Assembly (NCBI RefSeq): GCF_030160715.1
Contig: NZ_BSOW01000017.1
Span: 1 to 64,000, forward strand
Direction: 5' to 3'
DNA from: Bradyrhizobium iriomotense
GTDB taxonomy: Bacteria; Pseudomonadota; Alphaproteobacteria; Rhizobiales; Xanthobacteraceae
Length of the DNA stretch: 64,000 nt
In this document: in pieces, positions 33,001-40,965 of the stretch
Position numbering within the stretch: position 1 is the first letter of the stretch
Layout: every line of letters starts with the position of its first letter
Notes under the pieces: generated by a model
What the model saw: the letters and a program-made list of their open reading frames with translations, nothing else
Told to the model about the DNA's origin: nothing
Database searches by the model: none
Made by a program: the position numbers and the translations under genes

Positions 33001-33321
33001 TCAAATGAACCATCTTGGAAATACCACCAGCGCCGCGTCAGAACCGACCTGTTGAGCCGGAGGCCCAGGCCAATCGGATCGCAGGTTGTACCTGTTGTTG
33101 GGATCAAATAAGTCTTGCCTGTGGGCAAACCCGCTCGCGCTGCGATCCGCGAGGGGAAGCTCGAACGAGTGGCTCACATCGCCCATCGCCGGGAATTCCC
33201 CGATCATGAGCCTTGCGAAATAGGCCCTCAGCAAACGGTCGAAAGTCGACTCTGCTTCGCTGACGTCGCGACCCTCAGCGCTGAGGTCTGCGGCAATCCC
33301 ACCCAGTGCATGTTGTGCCAT
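33001..33321 (-). CDS. Hypothetical protein, 106 residues
   Basis: MAQHALGGIAADLSAEGRDV continues with STFDRLLRAYFARLMIGEFP and SHSFELPLADRSASGFAHRQ. No signal or membrane helix. An excellent AAGGAGG is six bases before the ATG. It may be the first gene of a two-gene operon with the exported protein downstream. An FNR/FixK-type palindrome sits 80 bases before the start. Function unknown. Confidence 0.6.
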   Translation of the reverse strand: MAQHALGGIAADLSAEGRDVSEAESTFDRLLRAYFARLMIGEFPAMGDVSHSFELPLADRSASGFAHRQDLFDPNNRYNLRSDWPGPPAQQVGSDAALVVFPRWFI

Positions 33322-33401
33322 GGCCTGCCTCCTTGAAGCAGTACACCGCCCGGATGCCTCTCTTCCTCGCTGCCAGTAAGCGATAAGCCGCGATCGATCG
33401 T

Positions 33402-33415
33402 TTGATCCATCTCAA
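33402..33415 (-). promoter_or_regulatory. FNR/FixK-type box, near-perfect
   Basis: TTGATCCATCTCAA fits TTGA-N6-TCAA. It is 80 bases before the minus-strand gene at 33321 and 13 of 14 positions equal the box at 35015. FixK2 and FnrN proteins of rhizobia bind such sites under low oxygen. Confidence 0.5.
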
Positions 33416-33535
33416 ATGACCCGCGCTTTTCTGAATGGGACGCACAAACCGACCGCCCATAGGCGTCAGCCTTGATGAAGCGCGCAACAGGTGTTGCCGC
33501 TGGCCTCAAGAGAGACCGCTAGCTCGATGTAGGTA

Positions 33536-33640
33536 CTACTTTGTGATCATCCGCTTCGGTGGCGCGGTCGGCATCGGCGGCACCAGCGAGATGGCGAACG
33601 TCACCCAGGCATTCCAGCCGTCCGGCCGGTTTTCTGCGGT
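33536..33640 (-). pseudogene. C-terminal remnant of a SphA-type outer-membrane protein
   Basis: The frame ending at the TAG of 33536-33538 reads ENRPDGWNAWVTFAISLVPP and ends RMITK, close to the end ANANRPAGWNLWLTFNLSPA ... RFTK of the intact gene next door. Only about 35 codons remain, so a second tandem copy was mostly deleted. Confidence 0.7.
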
Positions 33641-33703
33641 CGCGCAGCTATTGGCCACCTTCGTCGCCGGCCACCATCCGAGACGTGTTGGCGCCGGCAC
33701 TTT

Positions 33704-34756
33704 CTACTTCGTGAACCTCGGCCTTGAGGTCGTAGGCGGCGTTGGGGCCGCGGGCGAAAGATTGAACGTCAGCCAGAGGTTCCAGCCCGCCGGCCGATTT
33801 GCATTGGCGAATTCACCGTAAGCCTTCAAGTTGAGATATCCCTGCATGTCTCCGACCGGGAAAATGTAACCAACCTGCGGTCCAATGCCCTGCACCCGCG
33901 ACCGGAAGCAGCCGACACGATCGCCAGAGCCACTGTCACAGCCGATCTCCTGATAAAGGTAACCCACGAGGCCGACCTGCCATTGCTTGGTCAGGAATTG
34001 CGACACGCCCCAGTCGAGGTGCATGTCGACGCCGCTCTGATATTGCGTGGAAGGGTTGACGAAGTTGTAGGTGAATCCCAGAACCGCCGAAGCTTCATGG
34101 CCGGTTTTTGGATCGAAATAGGTGTAGCCGGCGCCGGCATCGAGTGCCCAGTGCCCAAGTCCAATATTTGCGAGACGGGTCGACTGGTAGGCACCCACCG
34201 GGATGTCGCCGGTGACGTAGGTCGTGAAGTTGTTGGTGCCCGCGTTCCATTTCAGCTGGAACATGGGAAGCAAATCACCGAATGCCGTGAGCGAGCTGTT
34301 GATGCTGTCGAAGCGCGAGAATGAACCAGTGCCAAGCGGTGTCGCCAATTGTCCTGAGAGCGTTCCCGCGAGCGTGCTCGAGTTGGAGCCGTAGACTCCC
34401 AAGAGGCTGGCAGAGGCTTGAGCACCCAAAACCGGTGTCGCGAAGGTGTAGGTGCCTGCCACAAGGCCAAGATTCAAATTTGCATTGACGTTACCGGTGA
34501 AGCTGGCCGTCAGGTTCGCGGGAACTCGACCGATCTGGATCTCGCGTGCGCGCGCCACGTCGCCAGCGGCGGAAACCGAGTCATGCCAATAAATCGAGGT
34601 CACCGACCAGCCCGGGGCCTGCGCGGGCACAGCGGCCAGGCTGCCAAAGAACCCAGGTATCCAGAAGCTGACGCCGCCCTCATCGGCTTCGACAATCGTC
34701 GGTATTGATAGAGTGACCGCAAATGCAAGAGCGGTAAATGCCTTCGTCATTCGCAT
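33704..34756 (-). CDS. SphA/MetA-pathway type outer-membrane protein
   Basis: A 350-residue exported beta-barrel protein of the COG4313 type named from phenol meta-pathway operons. The signal peptide is MRMTKAFTALAFAVTLSIPT. The mature start EGGVSFWIPGFFGSLAAVPA is typical; later strands are NFTTYVTGDIPVGAYQS, WALDAGAGYTYFDPKTGHEA, DWGVSQFLTKQWQVGLVGYL and GPQVGYIFPVGDMQGYLNLK, ending in WNLWLTFNLSP. Members line the outer membrane for uptake of aromatic or hydrophobic compounds. GGGAGGGG precedes the ATG. Divergent from the sulfatase genes, with which it may share control. Confidence 0.8.
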   Translation of the reverse strand: MRMTKAFTALAFAVTLSIPTIVEADEGGVSFWIPGFFGSLAAVPAQAPGWSVTSIYWHDSVSAAGDVARAREIQIGRVPANLTASFTGNVNANLNLGLVAGTYTFATPVLGAQASASLLGVYGSNSSTLAGTLSGQLATPLGTGSFSRFDSINSSLTAFGDLLPMFQLKWNAGTNNFTTYVTGDIPVGAYQSTRLANIGLGHWALDAGAGYTYFDPKTGHEASAVLGFTYNFVNPSTQYQSGVDMHLDWGVSQFLTKQWQVGLVGYLYQEIGCDSGSGDRVGCFRSRVQGIGPQVGYIFPVGDMQGYLNLKAYGEFANANRPAGWNLWLTFNLSPAAPTPPTTSRPRFTK

Positions 34757-35084
34757 TGTGACCCCTCCCTGACCACGAGCTTCGCTCAGTGGGAGCGCCT
34801 AATATGATGCTGACAATATGACGACGTATGCGGGGCAGACCATAGCTTGACGTTACTCCAGGAAAACTTGGCATTCTGATGTAACAAAAAGGACACGCAT
34901 ATCGTTGTCTTACCGCTACCCGATACCGCAATTCCGGGAGTTTGCGGCAGCAGCTCTGCCTGATCACGCTGCGTAGATAAGGATATTTCCGCTGCCGATC
35001 CGTCATTCGATCGGTTGATCCATATCAAATCCTTTTTCTTGCCGGCGGCGAATGATCTCCCTTTATTTGAAGGGAGGAATCGCA
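34757..35084. other. Divergent control region, SphA-type gene and sulfatase 1
   Basis: 328 bases between divergent starts, holding the FNR/FixK box at 35015 and the promoters of both genes. It is more AT-rich than the genes. No additional coding sequence. Confidence 0.45.
35015..35028 (+). promoter_or_regulatory. Perfect FNR/FixK-type box before the sulfatase genes
   Basis: TTGATCCATATCAA is an exact TTGAT-N4-ATCAA palindrome, 56 bases before the sulfatase 1 ATG. A start site about 20-25 bases before the ATG would put it near -41, the activation position for FNR and FixK2. Confidence 0.65.
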
Positions 35085-37772
35085 ATGAGCACCGCCCGAT
35101 CCTTCATCTCTGCGTTTGCACTAACACTTTCCATTTCGGCTTCGGCAATAGCACAGCAGCCTCAACAGGCTGCACCACCACCCGGCTCACCCGCTGCGAC
35201 CATCACGATTCCCGGCGACCAGCTTCCGCCTCCGCCGCAAAAATTTGGCGGCAAGATCGAACGTGATGCCAGGGATTCGAAACCGTATTGGCCCTCACGC
35301 GTGGTGCCACCGAAAGGCGCACCGAACGTCCTCCTGATCATCACCGACGATGCCGGCTATAGCGTTCCCTCCACGTTCGGCGGCGTCATCCCGACGCCCG
35401 CGCTCGATCGCATCGCGCAGAACGGCTTGCGCTACACGAATTTCCACTCGACCGCATTGTGCTCGCCGACACGCGCAGCCCTCATTACCGGGCGCAACCA
35501 TCACTCGGTCGGCTATGGCGTCATCGCCGAACAGGCCACCGGCTTTCCCGGCTACGACAGCGTGATCACCAAGGACAAGGCAACGATCGGCCGGATTCTT
35601 TCCGACAACGGCTATCACACCGCCTGGTTCGGCAAGAACCACAACACACCGGAATACCAGGCGAGCCAGGCCGGCCCCTTCGATCAATGGCCGACCGGCA
35701 TGGGCTTCGAATATTTCTATGGCTTCATGGGCGGCGACACCAACCAGTGGGAGCCCGGCAATCTCGTCCGCAACACAACCCCGATTTATCCCTACGTCGG
35801 AAAGCCCGGCTGGAATCTGGTGACGGCGATGGCCGACGAGGCCATCGACTATGTCAATCGCATGAACGCGCTGTCGCCGGACACGCCGTTCTTCGTCAAA
35901 TTCGCGCCCGGCGCAACCCATGCGCCGCATCATCCGACGCCGGAATGGGTCAAGAAGATCGGCGACATGCACCTGTTCGATCAGGGCTGGAACAAGCTGC
36001 GCGAGACGATCTTCGAAAACCAGAAGCGGCTGGGCGTCATTCCGCAGAATGCGAAGCTGACGCCTTGGCCGAAAGACCTGATCAAGGAATGGGATCAGCT
36101 CTCGGCCGATGAGAAGAAGCTGTTCACCCGTCAGGCCGATGTATTCGCGGCCTACGTCGCGTACGCCGACGATGAAATCGGCCGCGTGATCCAGTCGATC
36201 CAGGATATGGGCAAGCTCGACAACACCCTGATCATCTATATCGAGGGTGACAACGGAACGAGCGCGGAAGGTCAGCCGAACGGCACGCCGAACGAAGTGG
36301 CGATGTTCAACCAGATCAACCCGTCGGTCGAGGAGCAGCTCAAATATTTCTACGACGTCTGGGGCACCGACAAGACCTACAACCATATGTCCATAGGCTG
36401 GGCCTGGGCATTCGACACGCCGTTCTCCTGGACCAAGCAGATCGTCTCCCACTTCGGCGGCACGCGCCAGGGCATGGCGATCTCCTGGCCGGCAGTGATC
36501 AAGGACAAGGGCGGTGTTCGTACGCAGTTCCACCATGTCATCGACGTCGTGCCGACCATTCTCGAGGCCGCTCAGATCAAGCAGCCGGAATTCGTCGACG
36601 GCATCAAACAGAGCCCGATTGAGGGCGTCAGCATGATGTACACGTTCGATGCGAAGAACGCGAACGCGGCCTCGACGCACACGACGCAGTACTTCGAGAT
36701 GATGGCGGATCGCGCCATCTACAACGACGGCTGGATCGCCAGCACGAAGGTGTTGCGCCCGCCGTGGGTGACGGTCGCGAAGCTGCCGGCCCCGGGCGAC
36801 TACCCCTGGGAACTCTATGACCTGCGCAACGACTGGACGCAGGCCGAGGACGTCGCCGCCAAGAACCCGGACAAGCTGAAGGAGCTGCAGGCGCTGTTCT
36901 GGAAGGAGGCCGAGAAGTATCAGGTGATGCCGCTCGATTCGACGGTGGTTTCGCGCATGATCACTCCGCGTCCGAGTCTCAGTGCCGGTCGCACCAACTT
37001 CGTCTGGACGCGACCGATGACCGGCACGCCGAACGGCGACGCGCCGAGCCTGCTCAACGCCTCCTACAACTTCAAGGTCGACGTTGACATTCCCGATGGC
37101 GGCGCCGAGGGCATGCTGGTGACGCAAGGGGGCCGTTTCGGCGGCTACGGCTTCTATATCCTGAAGAGCAAACCCGTCTTCACATGGAACCTCGTCGACC
37201 TGAAGCGCGTGCGTTGGGAGGGGCAGGAACTCACATCCGGCAGACACCTGATCGAGTTTGATTTCAAGTACGATGGCCTGGGTGCGGGCACCATGGTGTT
37301 CGGCAATTATACCGGCATCGGACAAGGCGGCACCGGGACGCTGAAGGTCGACGGCAAGGTGGTGGCCACTGAGAAGATGGAGCACACGCTTCCGTTCATC
37401 CTGCAATGGGACGAAGCGTTCGACATCGCCTCCGACACCGGCACGCCGGTCGACGACAACGACTATCAGGCGCCGTTTGCCTTCACCGGCAAGATCAACA
37501 AGCTCACGCTGGACATCGACCGGCCCAAGCTGAGCCCGGACGACGTCAAGCGCTTGCAGGAGGCTGCGCGTGCGGCGGGCGATGGCCCGTCCGCCGACGA
37601 CGGAAAGACGGCTTCCGCCGAACCGCCACAAGTCGGCACCGTCGGCTTGAGCCTGGTCGACAAGGGGAAGTTGCGGATCGACAAGCGCGAGAGCTGCCGC
37701 AAGCAGGCGGAGGCGCAGGGTCTCGGCATGGTGGACCGACTAAAGTTCGTTCAGACTTGCGTTCAGCAATAG
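35085..37772 (+). CDS. Exported arylsulfatase 1
   Basis: An 895-residue type I sulfatase. Signal peptide MSTARSFISAFALTLSISAS. The sulfatase domain begins PNVLLIITDDAGYSVPS; metal ligands are TDD (87-89), and the formylglycine cysteine is Cys 126 in CSPTRAALITGR, which must be oxidised by a maturase. Further ligands are in KFAPGATHAPHHP and EGDNGTSAEG. Length exceeds a typical sulfatase (500-560); the last 300 residues form an extra beta domain (EGMLVTQGGRFGGYGFYIL, GTLKVDGKVVATEKMEHTLP). AGGGAGGA precedes the ATG. First gene of a tandem pair; it would release sulfate from aryl or alkyl sulfate esters in the periplasm. Confidence 0.9.
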   Translation: MSTARSFISAFALTLSISASAIAQQPQQAAPPPGSPAATITIPGDQLPPPPQKFGGKIERDARDSKPYWPSRVVPPKGAPNVLLIITDDAGYSVPSTFGGVIPTPALDRIAQNGLRYTNFHSTALCSPTRAALITGRNHHSVGYGVIAEQATGFPGYDSVITKDKATIGRILSDNGYHTAWFGKNHNTPEYQASQAGPFDQWPTGMGFEYFYGFMGGDTNQWEPGNLVRNTTPIYPYVGKPGWNLVTAMADEAIDYVNRMNALSPDTPFFVKFAPGATHAPHHPTPEWVKKIGDMHLFDQGWNKLRETIFENQKRLGVIPQNAKLTPWPKDLIKEWDQLSADEKKLFTRQADVFAAYVAYADDEIGRVIQSIQDMGKLDNTLIIYIEGDNGTSAEGQPNGTPNEVAMFNQINPSVEEQLKYFYDVWGTDKTYNHMSIGWAWAFDTPFSWTKQIVSHFGGTRQGMAISWPAVIKDKGGVRTQFHHVIDVVPTILEAAQIKQPEFVDGIKQSPIEGVSMMYTFDAKNANAASTHTTQYFEMMADRAIYNDGWIASTKVLRPPWVTVAKLPAPGDYPWELYDLRNDWTQAEDVAAKNPDKLKELQALFWKEAEKYQVMPLDSTVVSRMITPRPSLSAGRTNFVWTRPMTGTPNGDAPSLLNASYNFKVDVDIPDGGAEGMLVTQGGRFGGYGFYILKSKPVFTWNLVDLKRVRWEGQELTSGRHLIEFDFKYDGLGAGTMVFGNYTGIGQGGTGTLKVDGKVVATEKMEHTLPFILQWDEAFDIASDTGTPVDDNDYQAPFAFTGKINKLTLDIDRPKLSPDDVKRLQEAARAAGDGPSADDGKTASAEPPQVGTVGLSLVDKGKLRIDKRESCRKQAEAQGLGMVDRLKFVQTCVQQ

Positions 37773-37864
37773 TGCCGGGTGCTGCGGGGCCGCCTCGCGC
37801 GGTCCCGCGACACAATAACCTTTGCACGATCAGGGAGGACTTCGTCGTTTAGGAGGATTTTGCA

Positions 37865-40321
37865 ATGAATACGCGCAAGATCTTTGCGCTGCTCATGTGC
37901 GCATCATCGCTCGCATCAGTAACGGCATTTGCACAGCAGACATCACAGACTGCAGCACCGATTGGTGCACCTGGCGCGACGATTACAATTCCCGGCAACC
38001 AGCTTCCGCCACCCGATCTGAAATTCGGCGGGGTCATCAAGGAGAAGGCCTCTGAATCGACGCCATGGTGGCCGCCGCGCGTCGTGCCGCCCAAGGGGGC
38101 GCCGAACGTGCTGCTGATCATGACGGATGACCAGGGTTTTGGCGCGCCCGGCACCTTTGGCGGTCTCATCCCTACGCCCAGCATGGACCGGATCGCTAAT
38201 GCCGGCTTGCGCTACACGAATTTCCATTCGACGTCGCTGTGCTCGCCGACGCGCGCCGCGCTGATCACCGGGCGCAACCATCACTCGGTCGGCTATGGGG
38301 TGGTCGGTGAAATCGCAACGGGTTTCCCGGGTTACGACTCGATCATCCCGATCGAGAAAGGCACGATCGGCACCATTCTGAAGGCGAACGGCTACGCGAC
38401 TTCGTGGTTCGGCAAGGACCACAACACGCCGTCCTATCAGTCGAGCCAAGCCGGGCCGTTCGATCAATGGCCGAACGGAATGGGCTTCGATTATTTCTAC
38501 GGCTTCGTCGGTGGCGATGCGAGTCAGTGGCAGCCGAATCTCTTCCGCAACACGACGGCGATCTATCCCTTCCAGGGCAATCCCGGCTGGAATCTGGAAA
38601 CTGCGATGGCCGACGAGGCCATTCAGCACATGAAGCAGCTCAAGGAGGTCGCCCCGGACAAGCCATTCTTCATCTATTACGTGCCGGGCGCAACCCATGC
38701 GCCGCATCACCCCACGCCCGAGTGGGTCAAGAAGATCAGCGACATGCACTTGTTCGACGAGGGCTGGAACAAGGCGCGCGAGAGGATCTTCGCCAACCAG
38801 AAGCGACTCGGCATCATGCCCGAGAACGCCAAGCTCACCCCTTGGCCGAAGGATCTGCCGGAATGGGATTCGCTGGGCTTGGACGAGAAGAAGCTTTTCA
38901 TCAAGCAGGCGGATGTTTATGGCGCCTATCTCGCCTACGCCGACCATGAGATCGGGCGGGTCGTCCAGGCGGTCGAAGACCTCGGCGAGCTGAACAACAC
39001 CCTGATCATCTACATCGGCGGCGACAACGGTGCGAGCGCCGAAGGCATGCTCAACGGCACGCCGAACGAGTTCACCACCTTCAACGGCGTTCCCGTGCCG
39101 GTGAAGGACCAGTTGCTCTGGTATCCGTTCTGGGGGTCGGAGCGAACGTTCCCGCATTTCGCGGCGGGCTGGGCGTGGACGATGGATACACCCTTCAAGT
39201 GGGTGAAGCAGGTACCATCACACTTCGGCGGGACGGCCCAGGGCGTGGTCATGTCCTGGCCGGGTCACATCACGGATGTGGGCGGCATCCGCCGCCAGTT
39301 CCACCACGTCATCGACATCGTGCCGACCATTCTCGAAGCGACCGGCATTTCGCAGCCCGACACGATCAACGGGATCAAGCAGATTCCCATCGAAGGCGTC
39401 GGCATGACGTACACGTGGGACAAGGCGAACGCCCCCACGGCGTCGCGCCACACCACGCAATATTTCGAGATGCTCGGCAACCGCGCCATCTATCAGGACG
39501 GATGGGTGGCAGCCACGACGCCTGCGACGCTCCCCTGGGAGCTCAGCACCAAGACACCACCGGACGTAATCACCGGGTACAATTGGGAGCTCTTTGACGT
39601 CAAGGAGGATCCGACACAGTCCAATGACCTCGCTGCAACCATGCCTGACAAGCTCAAGCAGATGCAGGACCTCTTCTACGCCGAAGCCAGGAAGTACAAC
39701 GTGCTGCCGCTCGACAACTCGACCCTCGCGCGCTGGAATACGCCGCGCCCGAGTCTCACGGCGGGTCGAACGGTCTTCACCTATTCGGGCGAACTGATCG
39801 GCACGCCCGCCAGCGCGGCGCCCGACGTCATGAACAAGAGCTACCGCATCACCGCTGACGTCGACCTTCCCGACGGCGGGGCCGAGGGGATGATCGTCAC
39901 CCATGGCGGCCGCTTCGGAGGCTACGGCCTGTTCCTGAGCAAGGGCGAGTTTGGCGTCGGCCGGGGCAAGGTGGTGTTCCTCTACAACCTGCTCGACCTC
40001 AAGCGCACCACGTGGGAGGGGCCCGAACTCGGCGCCGGCAAGCATAGCATCGTCTTCGATTTCAGGTCCGACAGTCCGGGTCTCGGCAAGGGCGGCACCG
40101 GCGTGCTCTCCGTCGACGGCAAGGAAGTGGCCAAGAATTCGATGGAGCACACCATACCGGTGACATTCCCGGAAGACGAAACCTTCGACGTCGGCCAGGA
40201 CACGCGTACCGGAGTGGCACTGGTCGAGTATCGCTACGACGTTCCGTTCAAGTTCACTGGAAAGATCAACAAGCTGACATTCAAACTCGAACCCGAGCCG
40301 CAAACGCAAGGCAAGAACTAG
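37865..40321 (+). CDS. Exported arylsulfatase 2
   Basis: An 818-residue paralog of the gene upstream, alike from the signal peptide (MNTRKIFALLMCASSLASVT) to the C-terminal beta domain. Cys 126 (CSPTRAALITGR) sits at the same position, with MTDDQGFG, ATHAPHHPTPEW and GGDNGASAEG as metal motifs. It lacks the last 80 residues of copy 1, which hold a Cys-containing tail (RESCRKQAEAQGLG). AGGAGG precedes the ATG. The two coding sequences are 92 bases apart, so they are probably co-transcribed. Divergence by eye is substantial, which suggests different substrates. Confidence 0.9.
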   Translation: MNTRKIFALLMCASSLASVTAFAQQTSQTAAPIGAPGATITIPGNQLPPPDLKFGGVIKEKASESTPWWPPRVVPPKGAPNVLLIMTDDQGFGAPGTFGGLIPTPSMDRIANAGLRYTNFHSTSLCSPTRAALITGRNHHSVGYGVVGEIATGFPGYDSIIPIEKGTIGTILKANGYATSWFGKDHNTPSYQSSQAGPFDQWPNGMGFDYFYGFVGGDASQWQPNLFRNTTAIYPFQGNPGWNLETAMADEAIQHMKQLKEVAPDKPFFIYYVPGATHAPHHPTPEWVKKISDMHLFDEGWNKARERIFANQKRLGIMPENAKLTPWPKDLPEWDSLGLDEKKLFIKQADVYGAYLAYADHEIGRVVQAVEDLGELNNTLIIYIGGDNGASAEGMLNGTPNEFTTFNGVPVPVKDQLLWYPFWGSERTFPHFAAGWAWTMDTPFKWVKQVPSHFGGTAQGVVMSWPGHITDVGGIRRQFHHVIDIVPTILEATGISQPDTINGIKQIPIEGVGMTYTWDKANAPTASRHTTQYFEMLGNRAIYQDGWVAATTPATLPWELSTKTPPDVITGYNWELFDVKEDPTQSNDLAATMPDKLKQMQDLFYAEARKYNVLPLDNSTLARWNTPRPSLTAGRTVFTYSGELIGTPASAAPDVMNKSYRITADVDLPDGGAEGMIVTHGGRFGGYGLFLSKGEFGVGRGKVVFLYNLLDLKRTTWEGPELGAGKHSIVFDFRSDSPGLGKGGTGVLSVDGKEVAKNSMEHTIPVTFPEDETFDVGQDTRTGVALVEYRYDVPFKFTGKINKLTFKLEPEPQTQGKN

Positions 40322-40365
40322 CACTGTTTGAACGCGCGATTGAACTCAGGGCGAAGGAGGAAGCC

Positions 40366-40428
40366 GTGAACATCGCCAATCAGTGGATGAATTCGATCCT
40401 TAAGGACCTGAAAGACGACGATCTATAG
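40366..40428 (+). CDS. 20-codon micro-ORF with strong ribosome site
   Basis: GTG-started: VNIANQWMNSILKDLKDDDL, then TAG. AAGGAGGAAGCC precedes the start, the best ribosome site in the cluster. GGAGGAA (40356-40362) can pair with TTCCTCC at 40431-40437, just after the stop, so folding could mask it. The peptide is an amphipathic helix with an acidic end. It could be a translation-coupling leader for the next gene or a real peptide. Confidence 0.45.
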   Translation: MNIANQWMNSILKDLKDDDL

Positions 40429-40452
40429 AGTTCCTCCAATCAAGCGAGTGGC

Positions 40453-40896
40453 ATGAGTACGTTGTCGACCGAGATCGACATGTGGAAAGACATGGAGGTC
40501 GCAAAATGGACCGTTCTCGCCGCAGCCGTCGAGGTCGCGGCGACGGGTCTTGTCCTGTTCGTCCGGCCGTCGTGGTTTGCCTGGCTGGTATTCGGCGCCG
40601 ACTTTTCCGACGCCGGCGCAGCGCTCGGCCGGCTGACGGCCATCGCTTTGCTCGGACTGACACTCGCCACCTGGCCGCTATCTGGCGCGGTGAGCCCGCC
40701 GTCATCATCCGCCCGTGCGCTACTTATCTACAACGTCCTGGCGGCACTTTATCTCCTCTACGTGGCGACCGGCGGCCAGTTGATAGGCATCCTCTTGTGG
40801 CCGGCGATCGTTCTGCACGCCATCTTCTCGATCGTCCTCGGTCGCGCATGGCTCGTCGAAAGAAACCTCCAGAGAGAAGACGACTTCTCGATCTAG
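40453..40896 (+). CDS. Four-helix membrane protein, 147 residues
   Basis: Inner-membrane protein with four predicted helices: TVLAAAVEVAATGLVLFVRP, ALGRLTAIALLGLTLATWPL, LLIYNVLAALYLLYVATGG and IGILLWPAIVLHAIFSIVLG. The start gives MSTLSTEIDMWKDMEVAKW; internal ATGs at 40480 and 40492 are alternatives. It lies between the sulfatases and a membrane adenylate cyclase. No known family; the topology resembles DoxX-like or other small quinone-linked membrane proteins, but this is a guess. Confidence 0.6.
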   Translation: MSTLSTEIDMWKDMEVAKWTVLAAAVEVAATGLVLFVRPSWFAWLVFGADFSDAGAALGRLTAIALLGLTLATWPLSGAVSPPSSSARALLIYNVLAALYLLYVATGGQLIGILLWPAIVLHAIFSIVLGRAWLVERNLQREDDFSI

Positions 40897-40965
40897 CGGC
40901 GGAGTTTGACCTGGTCTCACGATCGAACGGGATTGGTACCACACTGAAACAGCGAGGGTAGTCCG

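Noticed and set aside
35295..37631. Very long open frame on the minus strand, opposite sulfatase 1
   Set aside because: It has a mirror-image composition of the sulfatase codons and no family motif; high GC at third positions opens the opposite frame. The same holds for long antisense frames at 37943-39157 and 39218-40324.
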